The position numbers were made by a program, and so were the translations under genes. Below the pieces are notes generated by a model. The model made no database searches. It saw nothing but the letters and a program-made list of their open reading frames with translations, and was not told where the DNA came from. 64,000 bases of DNA from assembly GCA_019775845.1 (NCBI GenBank), contig JADQAV010000017.1, forward strand, positions 372,001-436,000, read 5' to 3'. This document shows, in pieces, positions 12,480 through 22,246 of this stretch. The stretch's first letter is position 1; every line of letters starts with the position of its first letter. The stretch is from Myrmaecium sp. VS I D KN 1. Its lineage: Eukaryota > Ascomycota > Dothideomycetes > Valsariales > Valsariaceae.

Positions 12480-13570
12480 ATGGATAAACGAAAACCAATT
12501 TCCAAGAGGCTGCACTTCGACATAGACAAGTACTTGAACCGCATCATTCCTCCCTCGCAAGTACATCGCCTTCCATGGCCGGTATCCCGCTTTCTTGGGT
12601 ACCGCAAGGAGCCGCAAGAGGAGGTTGGTAATATCTTGGTCTGTTGGTGGGCTTTCATCGGCGCTGTTGGAGCAATATGTCTAGTTGCTGGGGTTTTCAA
12701 ATATAGCGCTACGCTTCAGACTTACCACCCTCCTCTTATAGTAGCCAGTTTTGTACGTATAATTTATATCAGCATCCGTATAGGATTCGAACAGCTAATT
12801 CTTCCAAGGGTGCCACCGCTGTTCTCGAATACGGAACCATCCAGTCGCCGCTCGCACAACCCCGGAACTCCATTCTCGGCCATGGACTATCCGCGATCAT
12901 TGGAGTATGCATAGCAAAGCTCTTCATGCTGAGCGACAACTTCGAAGAAATCCAATGGGTTGCCGGTGCTATATGCTGCGGTGTCGCTTCTGCGCTCATG
13001 ACCATCACCAATACCGTCCATCCCCCGGGGGGTGCTACGGCTTTGCTGGCTGCCGTCGATCCCACGGTCAGAGCCATGGGATGGCACTTCATCCCGCTAA
13101 TTCTTGTAGGCGCTCTTCTGATGTTGGCGACCGGACTCCTCCTCAACAACATCCAAAGGCAGTTTCCTGCTTACTGGTGGACTCCACGTGACCTTGAACG
13201 AAAGAAAGTACCAGACATCGAAGAACTCCCAGACGATCCGGAAACCTGGCTAGAGAGGAAATATAGCATGCCCAGCGACCCGCGGTACCGGCATGCAATC
13301 ATAATAACCCCCGACCATGTGGAGATACCCGAACAATTCACCCTTGGCCCGGAGCAATCGGAAGTCTTGCGTATACTGAAGGAAAAGCTCCGCCACGAGC
13401 TGCCGCGTGACAGGAGCATATCCCGTACGCGCAGCAGGAATACCGACCGCAGGATGAGCCTCGCGCATGCAAGGAGTGTCGAGAATGCAGACAGGAGCAA
13501 AGAAAGCAGTGAGACCGAAGCATCCGCTACCGATCACATAAGTTTGCCCTTAGAGAAAGAAGGTGTATAG
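12480..13570 (+). CDS. HPP-family integral membrane protein
   Basis: Four-to-five-segment membrane protein of the HPP family. Some plant and cyanobacterial members act in chloroplast nitrite transport; the fungal role is not established. Exons 12480-12752 and 12809-13570, intron 12753-12808, 344 residues. The N-terminus has the fungal pattern (HFDIDKYLN, WPVSRFLGYR) before the first membrane segment. The acceptor at 12808 restores PPLIVASFGATAVLEYGT across the splice. The name-giving motif is VHPPGGATALLAAVD, followed by a last membrane segment and NNIQRQFPAYWWTP. The hydrophilic C-terminal tail of about 130 residues is rich in Arg, Ser and Glu and is likely cytosolic. The ATG at 12480 sits just before the conserved start; no earlier in-frame ATG exists. 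It is followed on the same strand by ARB1, 0.7 kb downstream. Confidence 0.88.
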
Positions 13571-14281
13571 ACAGTCCGATGGATAGATAACTTCGTTCAG
13601 ATTTTCTTGGAAGCGTTCTGCCAAATGTATCTCAACGTGCTTCAGGTGCAGCATAGGCGTTGGGACGAGAAATTCTCTTTCGAAGATACCGCTACTTGTA
13701 ATTATAATCAGTTGAAGCAATCCTAGTATTGTATAATAGTACAGCCTCCGACATCAATCGATCACTTGTCATGGCTTCATCTAAGAAGAAATTTGTACAA
13801 CACAGCTGCGAAAACTCTCTGATTAACCAAATACCTGACTACGGCTTATTGGAGCAAGGATCATCGCTGACTCGAGCAGACGGTGATTGGGTGGTGTCGG
13901 GTCCGTCTTTGTTCATTGCCACAGAACCGCCAAAAAAAACGCCGCTCAAGTGGTTGGTTGAGCTAGATTTATCGCTGAGAAAACGTAGCGGAGCCCGAAA
14001 GAAAAAAGAGAAAGAAAAAGAGGAACGTGAATCCTAAGTCTCTGCATCTACATATCATCCATCGAAAGGATAACTAGATTCTTGCGATCGACCCCTTGAG
14101 CAGCATACAATCTGCTTGCTGTCGCCCACTGGCACACCAGCGCACGGCTGCCTTATCGATTACTCCGCCCGAAGGCTTTTTGCCCCACGTTGACGTTCCC
14201 CTCTACCTTAACCTTCGAAATTTCTTCTTTCTTCCGCCTCAACATCGACCCTCCTCCCATCTCCGAACAGCACATCACATC
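13571..14281. other. Intergenic: HPP 3' side and ARB1 promoter
   Basis: A 102-codon open frame at 13729-14037 has lysine-rich, low-complexity content and no family resemblance, so I treat it as chance. Otherwise this is promoter and leader for ARB1. Confidence 0.5.
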
Positions 14282-16241
14282 ATGGTCTCCGCGTCGAAAG
14301 CAGCCCGTCAGGCAAAGCGTGCCGCTGAAGGCAAAGAGCCCAAGAAAACCGCCGCTTCCAAGGTCGCCTCCAAGAACGCCTCGAAGGCTTCCTCCGTCAA
14401 CGGCGATGAGAGCCTCGAGGACCCTCAGCTTAACGAGCAAGTGAAGAAGTTGGCGCTTCAGGAGGACGAGTCTGGATTGTCTGACCGCGTCACCACCGGT
14501 GTGTTGGCGTCTCTCGAGGCCAGTCGCGACGTCAAGATCATCTCCGCCTCGCTCGTGTTCCACGGCAAAGTCCTGTTCAACGACACCACACTCGAAGTCA
14601 CTTACGGCAGACGATATGGTCTTTTGGGTGAGAACGGCTGTGGAAAGTCCACGCTTCTCAAGGCCATCGCTGCCCGCGAATTTCCCTTCCCCGCACACAT
14701 CGACATCTACCTTCTGAACGAGGGTGCGCCTAAGACTGAGCTTGGTGCGCTTGAGTGGGTAGTCAGGGAGGCCGAGAATGCGTTGGCTGCGATGGAGAAG
14801 CATGCGGAGGAAATCTTGGAAGATCACGGTCCAGAGGACCCTCGACTCGAGGAGTTGTACGAGGTGAGCAGTGGACCTGATCGGTACTTATGATGATTAC
14901 GCTGACATTGGCATAGCGCATGGAATCCATGGACCCCTCTACTTTCCACACTCGCGCTTCCCTGATTCTTACGGGTCTTGGCTTCAACAAGCAGACCATT
15001 CAGAAGAAGACGAAGGACATGTCCGGTGGTTGGCGTATGCGTGTTGCTCTTGCTAAGGCGCTTTTCGTGAAGCCTTCCTTGCTTCTTCTCGATGACCCCA
15101 CTGCTCACTTGGATTTGGAAGCCTGTGTGTGGTTGGAGGAGTACTTGAAGAAGTGGGACCGCACTCTGATTCTGGTTTCTCACAGTATGGACTTCCTTAA
15201 CGGTGTCTGTACAAACATGATCGACATGCGTGAGAGACAACTCCAGTACTACGGCGGTAACTACGACTCCTACATCAAGACTAGGACGGAGAACGAGACC
15301 AACCAGATGAAGGCGTATGAGAAGCAACAGGAGGAAATCAAGCACATCAAGAAGTTCATTGCTTCCGCTGGTACCTACGCCAACTTGGTCAGGCAGGCGA
15401 AGTCGCGTCAGAAGATCCTGGATAAGATGGAGGCCGATGGCTTGATCCAACCTGTCCACCAGGACCGTGTTTTTACCTTCCGCTTCGCTGATGTTGAGAA
15501 GCTGCCGCCCCCTGTCCTCTCCTTGGACAACGTAACGTTCTCATACTCTGGCAAACCCGAGGACAACCTCTACGAGAACCTTGATTTCGGGGTCGACATG
15601 GACTCTCGTACTGCTTTGGTCGGACCCAACGGTGTGGGCAAGTCCACCCTTCTCCGTATCTTCACTGGCGACCTCCACCCCACCTCTGGTACCGTTTCTC
15701 GGCACACTCACTTGAAACTTGGTGTGTACAGCCAGCACTCCGCTGAGCAACTTGACCTTACGAAGTCCGCTTTGGACTTTGTCCGTGAGAAGTTTGCTTC
15801 TACCAGCCAGGACTACCAATACTGGAGACAGCAGCTTGGTCGCTACGGCTTGAGTGGTGATGCTCAGACCGCCCTCATGGGTACTCTGTCCGAGGGTCAG
15901 AAGAGCAGAATCGTCTTTGCACTCTTGGCTATTGAGGCTCCTAACATGATCCTACTGGATGAACCTACCAACGGTCTTGATATTCCTACGATTGACAGTT
16001 TGGCCGATGCCATCAACGCATTCAGCGGTGGTGTGGTCGTTGTCTCCCACGACTTCAGGTTCGTCATGTCTTCATTCTTCATCTAACTACCACATGCTAA
16101 CGCTTTTTCTTTAGACTTCTTGACAAGATTGCCAAGGATATCATGGTTTGCGAGAACAAGACTGTCCATCGCTGGGATGGCACCATCGGAGAGTACAAGA
16201 ACTACCTCCGCAAGAAGATGATCAGTGCTGGCGCTGTGTAG
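14282..16241 (+). CDS. ARB1: ABC-F ATPase Arb1, 40S/60S ribosome biogenesis factor
   Basis: Soluble twin-ATPase of the ABC-F group; yeast Arb1 is essential and shuttles between nucleus and cytoplasm in ribosome biogenesis. Exons 14282-14863, 14917-16058 and 16115-16241; 616 residues. The lysine/alanine-rich N-terminus is followed by NBD1 with Walker [10 protein letters not shown] (near 116-124), signature MSGGW and the distinctive [15 protein letters not shown]. The ABC-F linker follows ([19 protein letters not shown]). NBD2 has Walker [10 protein letters not shown], signature LSEGQKSRI, Walker [12 protein letters not shown] and the H-loop VVSHDFR. There are no membrane segments, as expected for ABC-F. 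The first Walker B reads [12 protein letters not shown], so the usual catalytic Glu is Asp in NBD1 while NBD2 keeps Glu. The first ATG in frame is 14282. It converges with SWI5 downstream. Confidence 0.95.
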
Positions 16242-17101
16242 AGTGTCTTATCCCGTATACCACGCGGGTTCGCGATATACAAGATCCTGGCATCGCATTG
16301 CCGGACATGACCTCCCGAGCCCTTTCGACAGGCGGCTCATCTGAGAGCTGCCGGGCTGGACGTCAAAGGCAGAGCAGGACCAGCTTCATTGCCCGAGAGC
16401 CATGCGATGCGGCGGGGCACCTGGATCATTCGTAACATACCCTCTGCTTCACGTCGGGCATCTTCATTTACATGGGTTTTTAGAGGCGTTCTACATCTGC
16501 TTTGCAATTGGTTGACGATTAAATTGATGATCGTTGGCATGTAACCATTTTGTTTAATGAGTCAATGCCAAATAAAAAGTATTCATTTCACAGATACATA
16601 CCGCTTGGATTTGTCGCTTTGTTCGTGATATCCCGTTCTCTTTTCTCGTTTATCTTGAGCAACTGACGACGATAACGACGTCACCGCTAACCTTGGTCTT
16701 GATTTTATGCTAGATGTTCGCATCCGGACCAAAGCCACCCCTGCATCAGCAGAGGAACGCAAAGCGAAGACCTGCCCCCCATCCATCGACCAGTAGATAT
16801 CCCGCTGATGCTTTCCATTCTGCAGCAAGATCACTGGGGTACCCCTCATCCTCGCTAGATGTCCGATCGCTCAAGGGGCGATCACCTCAGCTAGACAATC
16901 GTATGTACTCCGGGCGGCATTCCGTCACATCGCAGGCTCATCCACCTCCACCACACCTCGTCTTTCCTCCCAGTCGCATCCCCGCCTCTTTCGTTTATGC
17001 CTCCCTTCCCTCCCCTAAACACCTCCCCAAAGCAATCAATCTCCGCATGTACACAAACATCTCTCCTCCTCTTCCCCGCCCTTTTCTCCCTTCACTCCCC
17101 T
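16242..17101. other. Intergenic between convergent ARB1 and SWI5
   Basis: Only 3' flanks meet here. Open frames at 16714-17145 are Pro/Ser-rich and unsupported. I see nothing else. Confidence 0.5.
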
Positions 17102-17999
17102 TCAGTCCTTACCGCCGATGCCAAACTCCTCCTGCACGTTCTTGACCCGCACGCCGCGGGCGTCGGCGATCAGGCCCATGAGCCCCTGCCCGACGTCGCG
17201 GATCTCGTTGTAGGCGTGCAGGAGCTGGATGTGGCGGGCGATGGCGGCCTTGGCGAGGCCGAGGGCGGCGGCGTTGGTGGCTTCTTCTTCTTCTTCTTCT
17301 TCCTCTTCTTTGAGTGGATCTGATTCTGCGTTGGCTTCGCCTTTTTCGTTTTGGTTCGCTGTTGTTGCTCGGTGGCGAGGATGTGCGCGTCCGGTGACGG
17401 CGGAGGGCATGGGGAGCTGAGAGGAGATGGCGGGGAGGGATTTGAAGGAGGTGAGTAGGGTGTTGCGTTCAGCGGTGAGCTCGGCAAGGGTGGCTCGGAG
17501 GGTTTGCTGGTTGAACATGTTAGAACTTGTTTTTTTGCAAAATTCTTTCCATTTCGTATTTTTTGAGGGCATATTGGTTCCTGATTAAAATATTTGTTCG
17601 AAAGGCTGCTCTTACAATTCGCTTTTCTTCGGCTGTCAACGGCTTGCCAGATGATGTTGCCATGGCCTTCTCGACTTTTGGGGGACCGGAGGAGGGAGGG
17701 GATGTTGAGATGGGAGATGCTTGTCTTGCTTCCTTCCCCAGGGCGGCCGTGGTTGCACAAGGAGTTGGGTGTAGTTGTGGAGATTCAGCTCTCATGGTGG
17801 AAGGCTTCGCCAGGACATTGACATCGTCCTTGGGTTTTGCGGTTTCAGTCACATTCGATGCAGAATTGGATAGTTGCTCATGTTTTCTTTTAGGAGGAAC
17901 AGCCGCAGATGGAGATGACGTTGGAGGATAAGGCTGAGGATCTTCGTCGTCGGTTAGTGGCTCCGGGCTGCCCAGAATGATTTGCCGTCTCCCCGTCAT
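17102..17999 (-). CDS. SWI5: Swi5 recombination mediator (Rad51/Dmc1 accessory factor)
   Basis: Small coiled-coil protein; with Sfr1/Mei5 it stabilises Rad51 and Dmc1 filaments in homologous recombination. The family hallmark is near the C-terminus: IQLLHAYNEIRDVGQGLMGL followed by IADARGVRVKNVQEEFGIG. I read exon 1 at 17999-17616, intron 17615-17507 (109 bases) and exon 2 at 17506-17102; 262 residues. This splice joins LTAEEKRI in frame to QTLRATLAELTAERNTLL, giving a continuous heptad-like helix. A shorter 35-base intron is also possible at the same donor but shifts out of the Swi5 frame. The first in-frame ATG is 17999. The N-terminal half is disordered and Pro/Ser-rich. A run of nine Glu, encoded by a GAA/GAG microsatellite, interrupts the domain before the conserved helix. 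It is divergent from YTP1. Confidence 0.85.
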
Positions 18000-18410
18000 G
18001 ACTGGGCGAGAATCTCGTGAATTGATGTACAGTATCAATGGCTCCACTCCTCCGAGCCTTGACTAGACGGACGGGACCGGTGGACTCTTTGGTGTTTGAC
18101 CAGCGTGAACCAACCGGAACGGGTAATCGGTGATGGCTCGGCGTGGGGTGTGGCTGAACCCCCGTGCCCCCTCAACCCCTGCAGTGCCTCGAGTGCCTGG
18201 CGCGGAGCTTTGTAATCCTTCCCGTCCCTATCCGCTTCCGTTCTGGAATCTCATGCGACGCTCACGAAACAACAACCTGCGCCCCACCCCTCCGCTGCTC
18301 GCGCCTCTTCACCTTGCCGTCGCCAGTCGCTCTCATGCCCCTTGCTTGCTGAAACGCACATCAGACGGCTGCTGCGTCCACGCCACACCACCTTCTCGCC
18401 TTCAGGCATC
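18000..18410. other. Divergent promoter of SWI5 and YTP1
   Basis: No gene seen. Roughly 410 bases serve both promoters; the YTP1 side is C-rich. Confidence 0.5.
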
Positions 18411-19998
18411 ATGGCCACCTACCCGCCTCGGCCTGGGGCGGCCCTGCCACTCCTGCTCTGCGTTCTCACATTGACCGCGAGGGTCACCGCTCACGAAGAA
18501 GACATGACGAATATACCGGAAGGAGAGGGCGTCTCTCCAGAGCCTCTGGTAAGGATTCGCTCGGTGTGGAGAGGTCAACGGTGCGGAGATGCTAACGGAT
18601 GTTCAGGACTCGATATTATGGATACATATCTTGCTCCAGAGTTTCGCTTGGGGAATCCTCTTCCCCACGGGAATGGTGTTGGGGGTATGTCTTTCCCTGA
18701 AAAGATGCGCCTCGTTGTATTGTTTTCTGACGGTGCCTCCAGATTATACGCTCGAGATGGCACGTTCCCGTCCAGTCCGTTGGTGGAGTCCTCGCCATCC
18801 TAGGCTATTTCCTCGGGCACATGCATAAGGGTCGCCAGTTCGCAAAGAATGTTCACGCCTCGTTCGCTCCTCTACTGATGTTGGGTCTGATCGTTCAACT
18901 CGTTCTCGGAATCTATTTGAAGCTTCATCTGGAGAAGGGTATTCAAGGGAAGATCCGGAGGTTCGTCGTACCTGTGCATGGCTTCATTGGAAAGGCTATG
19001 CCGGTCGCCGCCTGGACCCAAATGATCTTCGGTGGCATCACTGCGCTTGGATTCTGCCGTGGCGATCACACTGGACAATGCGCGGCGCATTTCATCATGG
19101 GCAGTGCGTTCATCGCGTACGGTATCCTCCTCACGATCCTGCTGTTGGTCGGCCAGGTCTGGTTGCGCAAGACGGGCCGAAGCCAGGAGTTCTTCGACTC
19201 GCTGGTCATCGCCGCATGGGGCTGCGTCAACACCTTTACTGAACACCGCTGGGGCGGTCCCTGGGTGAAGAACGATCTCCAGCATACGTCCATGGGTATC
19301 ATCTGGTGGTCTGCCGGCCTCGTGGGCATGTGGCTCAGTAGGAAGAAGGACGGAAGGCCCAAGAGGAATCTCATTCCTGCAATTGTGATTGGCCTTACCG
19401 GATGGGCTATGGGCGGTCACCCCCAGAGCTTGCATATCTCTACCATGGTCCACACCGTCTTCGGCTATACACTTATGGCCGCCGGTATTACCCGCATTAT
19501 CGAAATCTCATTCGTGCTCAAAGACGAGAATACGTCGGAGGACTGGCAAGACCCGAATAGCTTCCAGTACCTGACGCCATTCCTCCTTTATGCCTCTGGA
19601 TTTCTCTTCATGGGAGCTACCGAGGAACAGATGCAGCTTCTCACTGACTTGAACGTCACTCACGTCTCTTACATCCTTATTCTCTTCAGCATCGCCTTCC
19701 TATTATTTCTCTGTAAGTACTGCCAAGGAGTCATGGCGCGTGGTACACAGTCTAACATGATATCCCAGTCGTTAACATGCTTCTCTACCTCTATTCCACG
19801 CATGCCTTCCCCGAGGCTCACAGCCCCGACCCGGAGGCTCCTCGCACCAACGGTTTGACGAACGGTCATGCCAGGGGCCCCAGCGACCGTACCGCCATTC
19901 GGGATGCGGAAGAGTTCGAGCTTGCTGGTTTAATGTCGGACGATGAAGAGCCGGACACCCCTCTCGCCAAGGAGAGGAGAGGTAGCCTTGCTGAGTAG
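18411..19998 (+). CDS. YTP1: YTP1-like multi-spanning membrane protein (DUF2427 + Ytp1 domains)
   Basis: Membrane protein of the Ytp1 family, named for weak likeness to mitochondrial electron-transport proteins and related in layout to cytochrome b561; function unproven. Exons 18411-18548, 18607-18684, 18743-19712 and 19769-19998; 471 residues. A cleavable signal peptide is plausible (LPLLLCVLTLTARVTAHEED). The DUF2427 part spans exons 1-3 (ILWIHILLQSFAWGILFP, VGGVLAILGYFLGHMHKG, and His in VHASFAP and VPVHGFIGK). The Ytp1 domain then gives repeated hydrophobic helices and conserved FTEHRWGGPW, GHPQSLHISTMVHTVFGYTL and GATEEQM. Several helix-borne His suggest haem or metal binding, which is inference. 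The tail (FELAGLMSDDEEPDTPL) is acidic and cytosolic. All three introns are 56-58 bases and join in frame. Confidence 0.9.
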
Positions 19999-20367
19999 TG
20001 CGGGGACCCCAACTTCGTATATCACCTTATCAGTTCCGATATCGTCCGCCCGCTGTATTGTTACTTGCACGAGGGCGTTGCATTCACCGGCGTTATGGAA
20101 GGGTTTCTTTTCTTACTTTTCTATCAATGTAAATATGTAGATTTGAGATTTTGGTATCGTCCACGGCTGCTTGACTCCTGGTCATCTATGTCGCATTTAT
20201 GCGTGACTCTATCGCCTTCTCGCGCTTCTCTGACAGTACCCTTTGACGCAGAACGCCTATGCCTTTTCCCATGCCAATGAAACAGTCCGTTCTTCCCAAC
20301 ACCATCGCTGCACCTTTCCTAACAGAGACAAGATGCGCCTGTCTTCTTCCCACGCATCGAACGCCCT
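19999..20367. other. Intergenic between convergent YTP1 and PTH
   Basis: Only the 3' flanks of the two genes; nothing else recognised. Confidence 0.5.
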
Positions 20368-21489
20368 CTACAACTTCCCATCCTCCACCTCCCTCAACAG
20401 CTCGATCACCCTGCCCGCCGCAGCCTTCAACCGAGACTCCTCCACCGGCGTCACCTTCTTCAGCACGTAGTTCGCCACCGTCCCGCTGTCCCGGCTCGTC
20501 GGCCGACCGATGCCAACGCCGATGCGCACGAAGTTCTCCCGCGGCAGGGTGGCCACAATGCTCTTCAAGCCATTATGGCCGCGCGGGCTGCCGCCACGCT
20601 TGATCCCGACCTGGCCCATCGGGCGCTCGAGCTCGTCGTGAAGGACGACGAGATGGCCGGGCGACGCGGGGTCGAGGTCCCGCCGCCACTGGCGGAGGGC
20701 GGCTGCGACGCTCTTGCCGGAGACGTTCATGAAGCTGTCGCTGCGCCAGAGCGTCCAGTCCTCGCCCTCGTGCGCCAGGATCTGCCGCCGGTCCGACTCC
20801 GGGTACGCGGGCCGGTAGCCGTGCAGTAGGGAGAGGGCGAGCGAGGGCGGCGTGCGGGAGATGGCGCCTTGGAACTCGCGCGACTTGGCCAGCGGCGGGT
20901 ACCGTCGCAGCCGCAGCACCTCGGCCAGCACGATGTGGCCGGCGCTGTGGAGGGTGTTGGCGTAGGCGGCGCCCGGGTTGCCGATCGAGCAGATGAGGAG
21001 GGGTTGCACCATTGTGGGACCGGTGACGGCGGCGACGGAGAGGGAGAGGGTGGTGGAGCAGGAGGCGGCAGTGGTTGTGGCAGGCGCTGTTGGATTTGAG
21101 ATTGGTGACGGGAGAGCGGGAGGGAGGGTGTTGTGTGGACCATGAGACTCGGTAGCCTCCTGGAATTGCTTTCCCTTTTTCTTCTTCCGCTTCTTCTTCC
21201 CCCGTGACTGATCCGGTTGAGTAGGAGGTGCGTCGGTGGAGGAGGTAGTGGGATCGTCGCCAGCGGTCGTTACAGAGGCATCCGAAGAGGTGGCGCCGGA
21301 CTGGCCGAGATCCGGTGTGCTGGGGATGGAAGCCACCGTATCAGTGCTCCTGGAAGGCGGTGGCAGAGCTTCGAGAGGGTAGATGGGTGAATGTGCTCGT
21401 AAGAGATGCGATGTGGTTGACGTCGGAGCGGCTTTTCGCAGATCCCCAGCGCGATCCGATCCGCTCGGGGTCCCGTCGGCACGAGTCAT
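20368..21489 (-). CDS. PTH1: Peptidyl-tRNA hydrolase (bacterial Pth type) with long N-terminal extension
   Basis: Cleaves peptidyl-tRNA released from stalled ribosomes, recycling the tRNA; in fungi the Pth1 type is mainly mitochondrial. It is a single exon of 373 residues. The catalytic domain occupies the last ~215 residues: LLICSIGNPGAAYANTLHSAGH with the catalytic His, then SDSFMNVSGKSV, HLVVLHDELERPMGQ, GGSPRGHNGLKSI and FVRIGVGIGRP. These are the family motifs in order. Two unusual points: FMN and GHNGL are intact, but about 160 residues precede the domain. They are Ser/Thr/Pro-rich with a basic block (GKKKRKKKKGK). I use the ATG at 21489. The Met at the domain edge (MVQPLLICSIG, about 21012) is an alternative start that would give a family-length protein. 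No clear mitochondrial presequence is seen at the distal start. Confidence 0.9.
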   Translation of the reverse strand: MTRADGTPSGSDRAGDLRKAAPTSTTSHLLRAHSPIYPLEALPPPSRSTDTVASIPSTPDLGQSGATSSDASVTTAGDDPTTSSTDAPPTQPDQSRGKKKRKKKKGKQFQEATESHGPHNTLPPALPSPISNPTAPATTTAASCSTTLSLSVAAVTGPTMVQPLLICSIGNPGAAYANTLHSAGHIVLAEVLRLRRYPPLAKSREFQGAISRTPPSLALSLLHGYRPAYPESDRRQILAHEGEDWTLWRSDSFMNVSGKSVAAALRQWRRDLDPASPGHLVVLHDELERPMGQVGIKRGGSPRGHNGLKSIVATLPRENFVRIGVGIGRPTSRDSGTVANYVLKKVTPVEESRLKAAAGRVIELLREVEDGKL

Positions 21490-22246
21490 GTTTGAAGCCT
21501 CAAAACTCAGGTATCCGAATTTCCGTATAGTGATAATGACTTGCCCAAGGACTGTTTGACCTGCCGATGATCTGTGCGTTCTCGATGTGCCACGTTCAAC
21601 CGCAAAGTGCCTCAATGCTCCAGTACAGGAGCGTCTGCTCTTTGTATTATACCCTTCCCTGGTTACGGTGACCCCAAACGGAATCACGGTCAACCGCGTT
21701 TGGATGGGTCCCCTTACTCAGCGGCGAGGCTGAATGCGCGCATCAGTGGGCAGTGACACGCCAGTACTAGTAAAAAACTCATATGAAGTTCGAGGTGCAA
21801 AGCGACGCGAGTAGCACTCGGAATCCAACGTTGATATCATTAAATTTGGTATTGGTACCATCCGTAACCACATGAAGGACTGAAAATATCGCATCGAAAT
21901 GACATCCCACGTCAATAGGCTCCCGGTTTTGCTCCCGTACCCTGTTTCGTATCCAAAATCAATGCGCATGACACGGAGTACACAAGAACATCGCGCTCAT
22001 AAGCATCCAAAATGAGTTATGGGAAAAGGAAGGAAGTCGAAAAGCGACAAACAAGAAAAATGTAAGAACGTGTAGAAAAGCCCTCCCGTGCAAATGCTCG
22101 ACCAGAAAGAACAAGAGGACACCTAAGCCCCTCTACCGTACGCCGTTGACTCTCTAAATATCCAATAACCCAAGGGTATTTCGTGGCTCCATCATTCGGA
22201 GACGTGTCGTGATTATTAGTAAGGTCCGTAGTGCCATCAAAGCATC
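21490..22246. other. Intergenic: RFX 3' side and PTH promoter
   Basis: No gene seen; the only open frames are short and unconserved. It holds the PTH promoter and RFX 3' flank. Confidence 0.5.

Noticed and set aside
12781-12800. T-loop-like string ggattcgaac suggesting a tRNA
   Set aside because: It lies in the HPP intron, and no matching acceptor stem or A/B box pair is found around it.
13729-14037. 102-codon plus-strand frame upstream of ARB1
   Set aside because: No domain, ends in a Lys/Glu run, no splice partner; more likely ARB1 leader DNA.
17507-17615. Alternative 35-base intron in SWI5 ending at ttttaatcag
   Set aside because: It leads into a Pro/Lys frame and loses the Swi5 helix, and 35 bases is below the usual intron minimum here.
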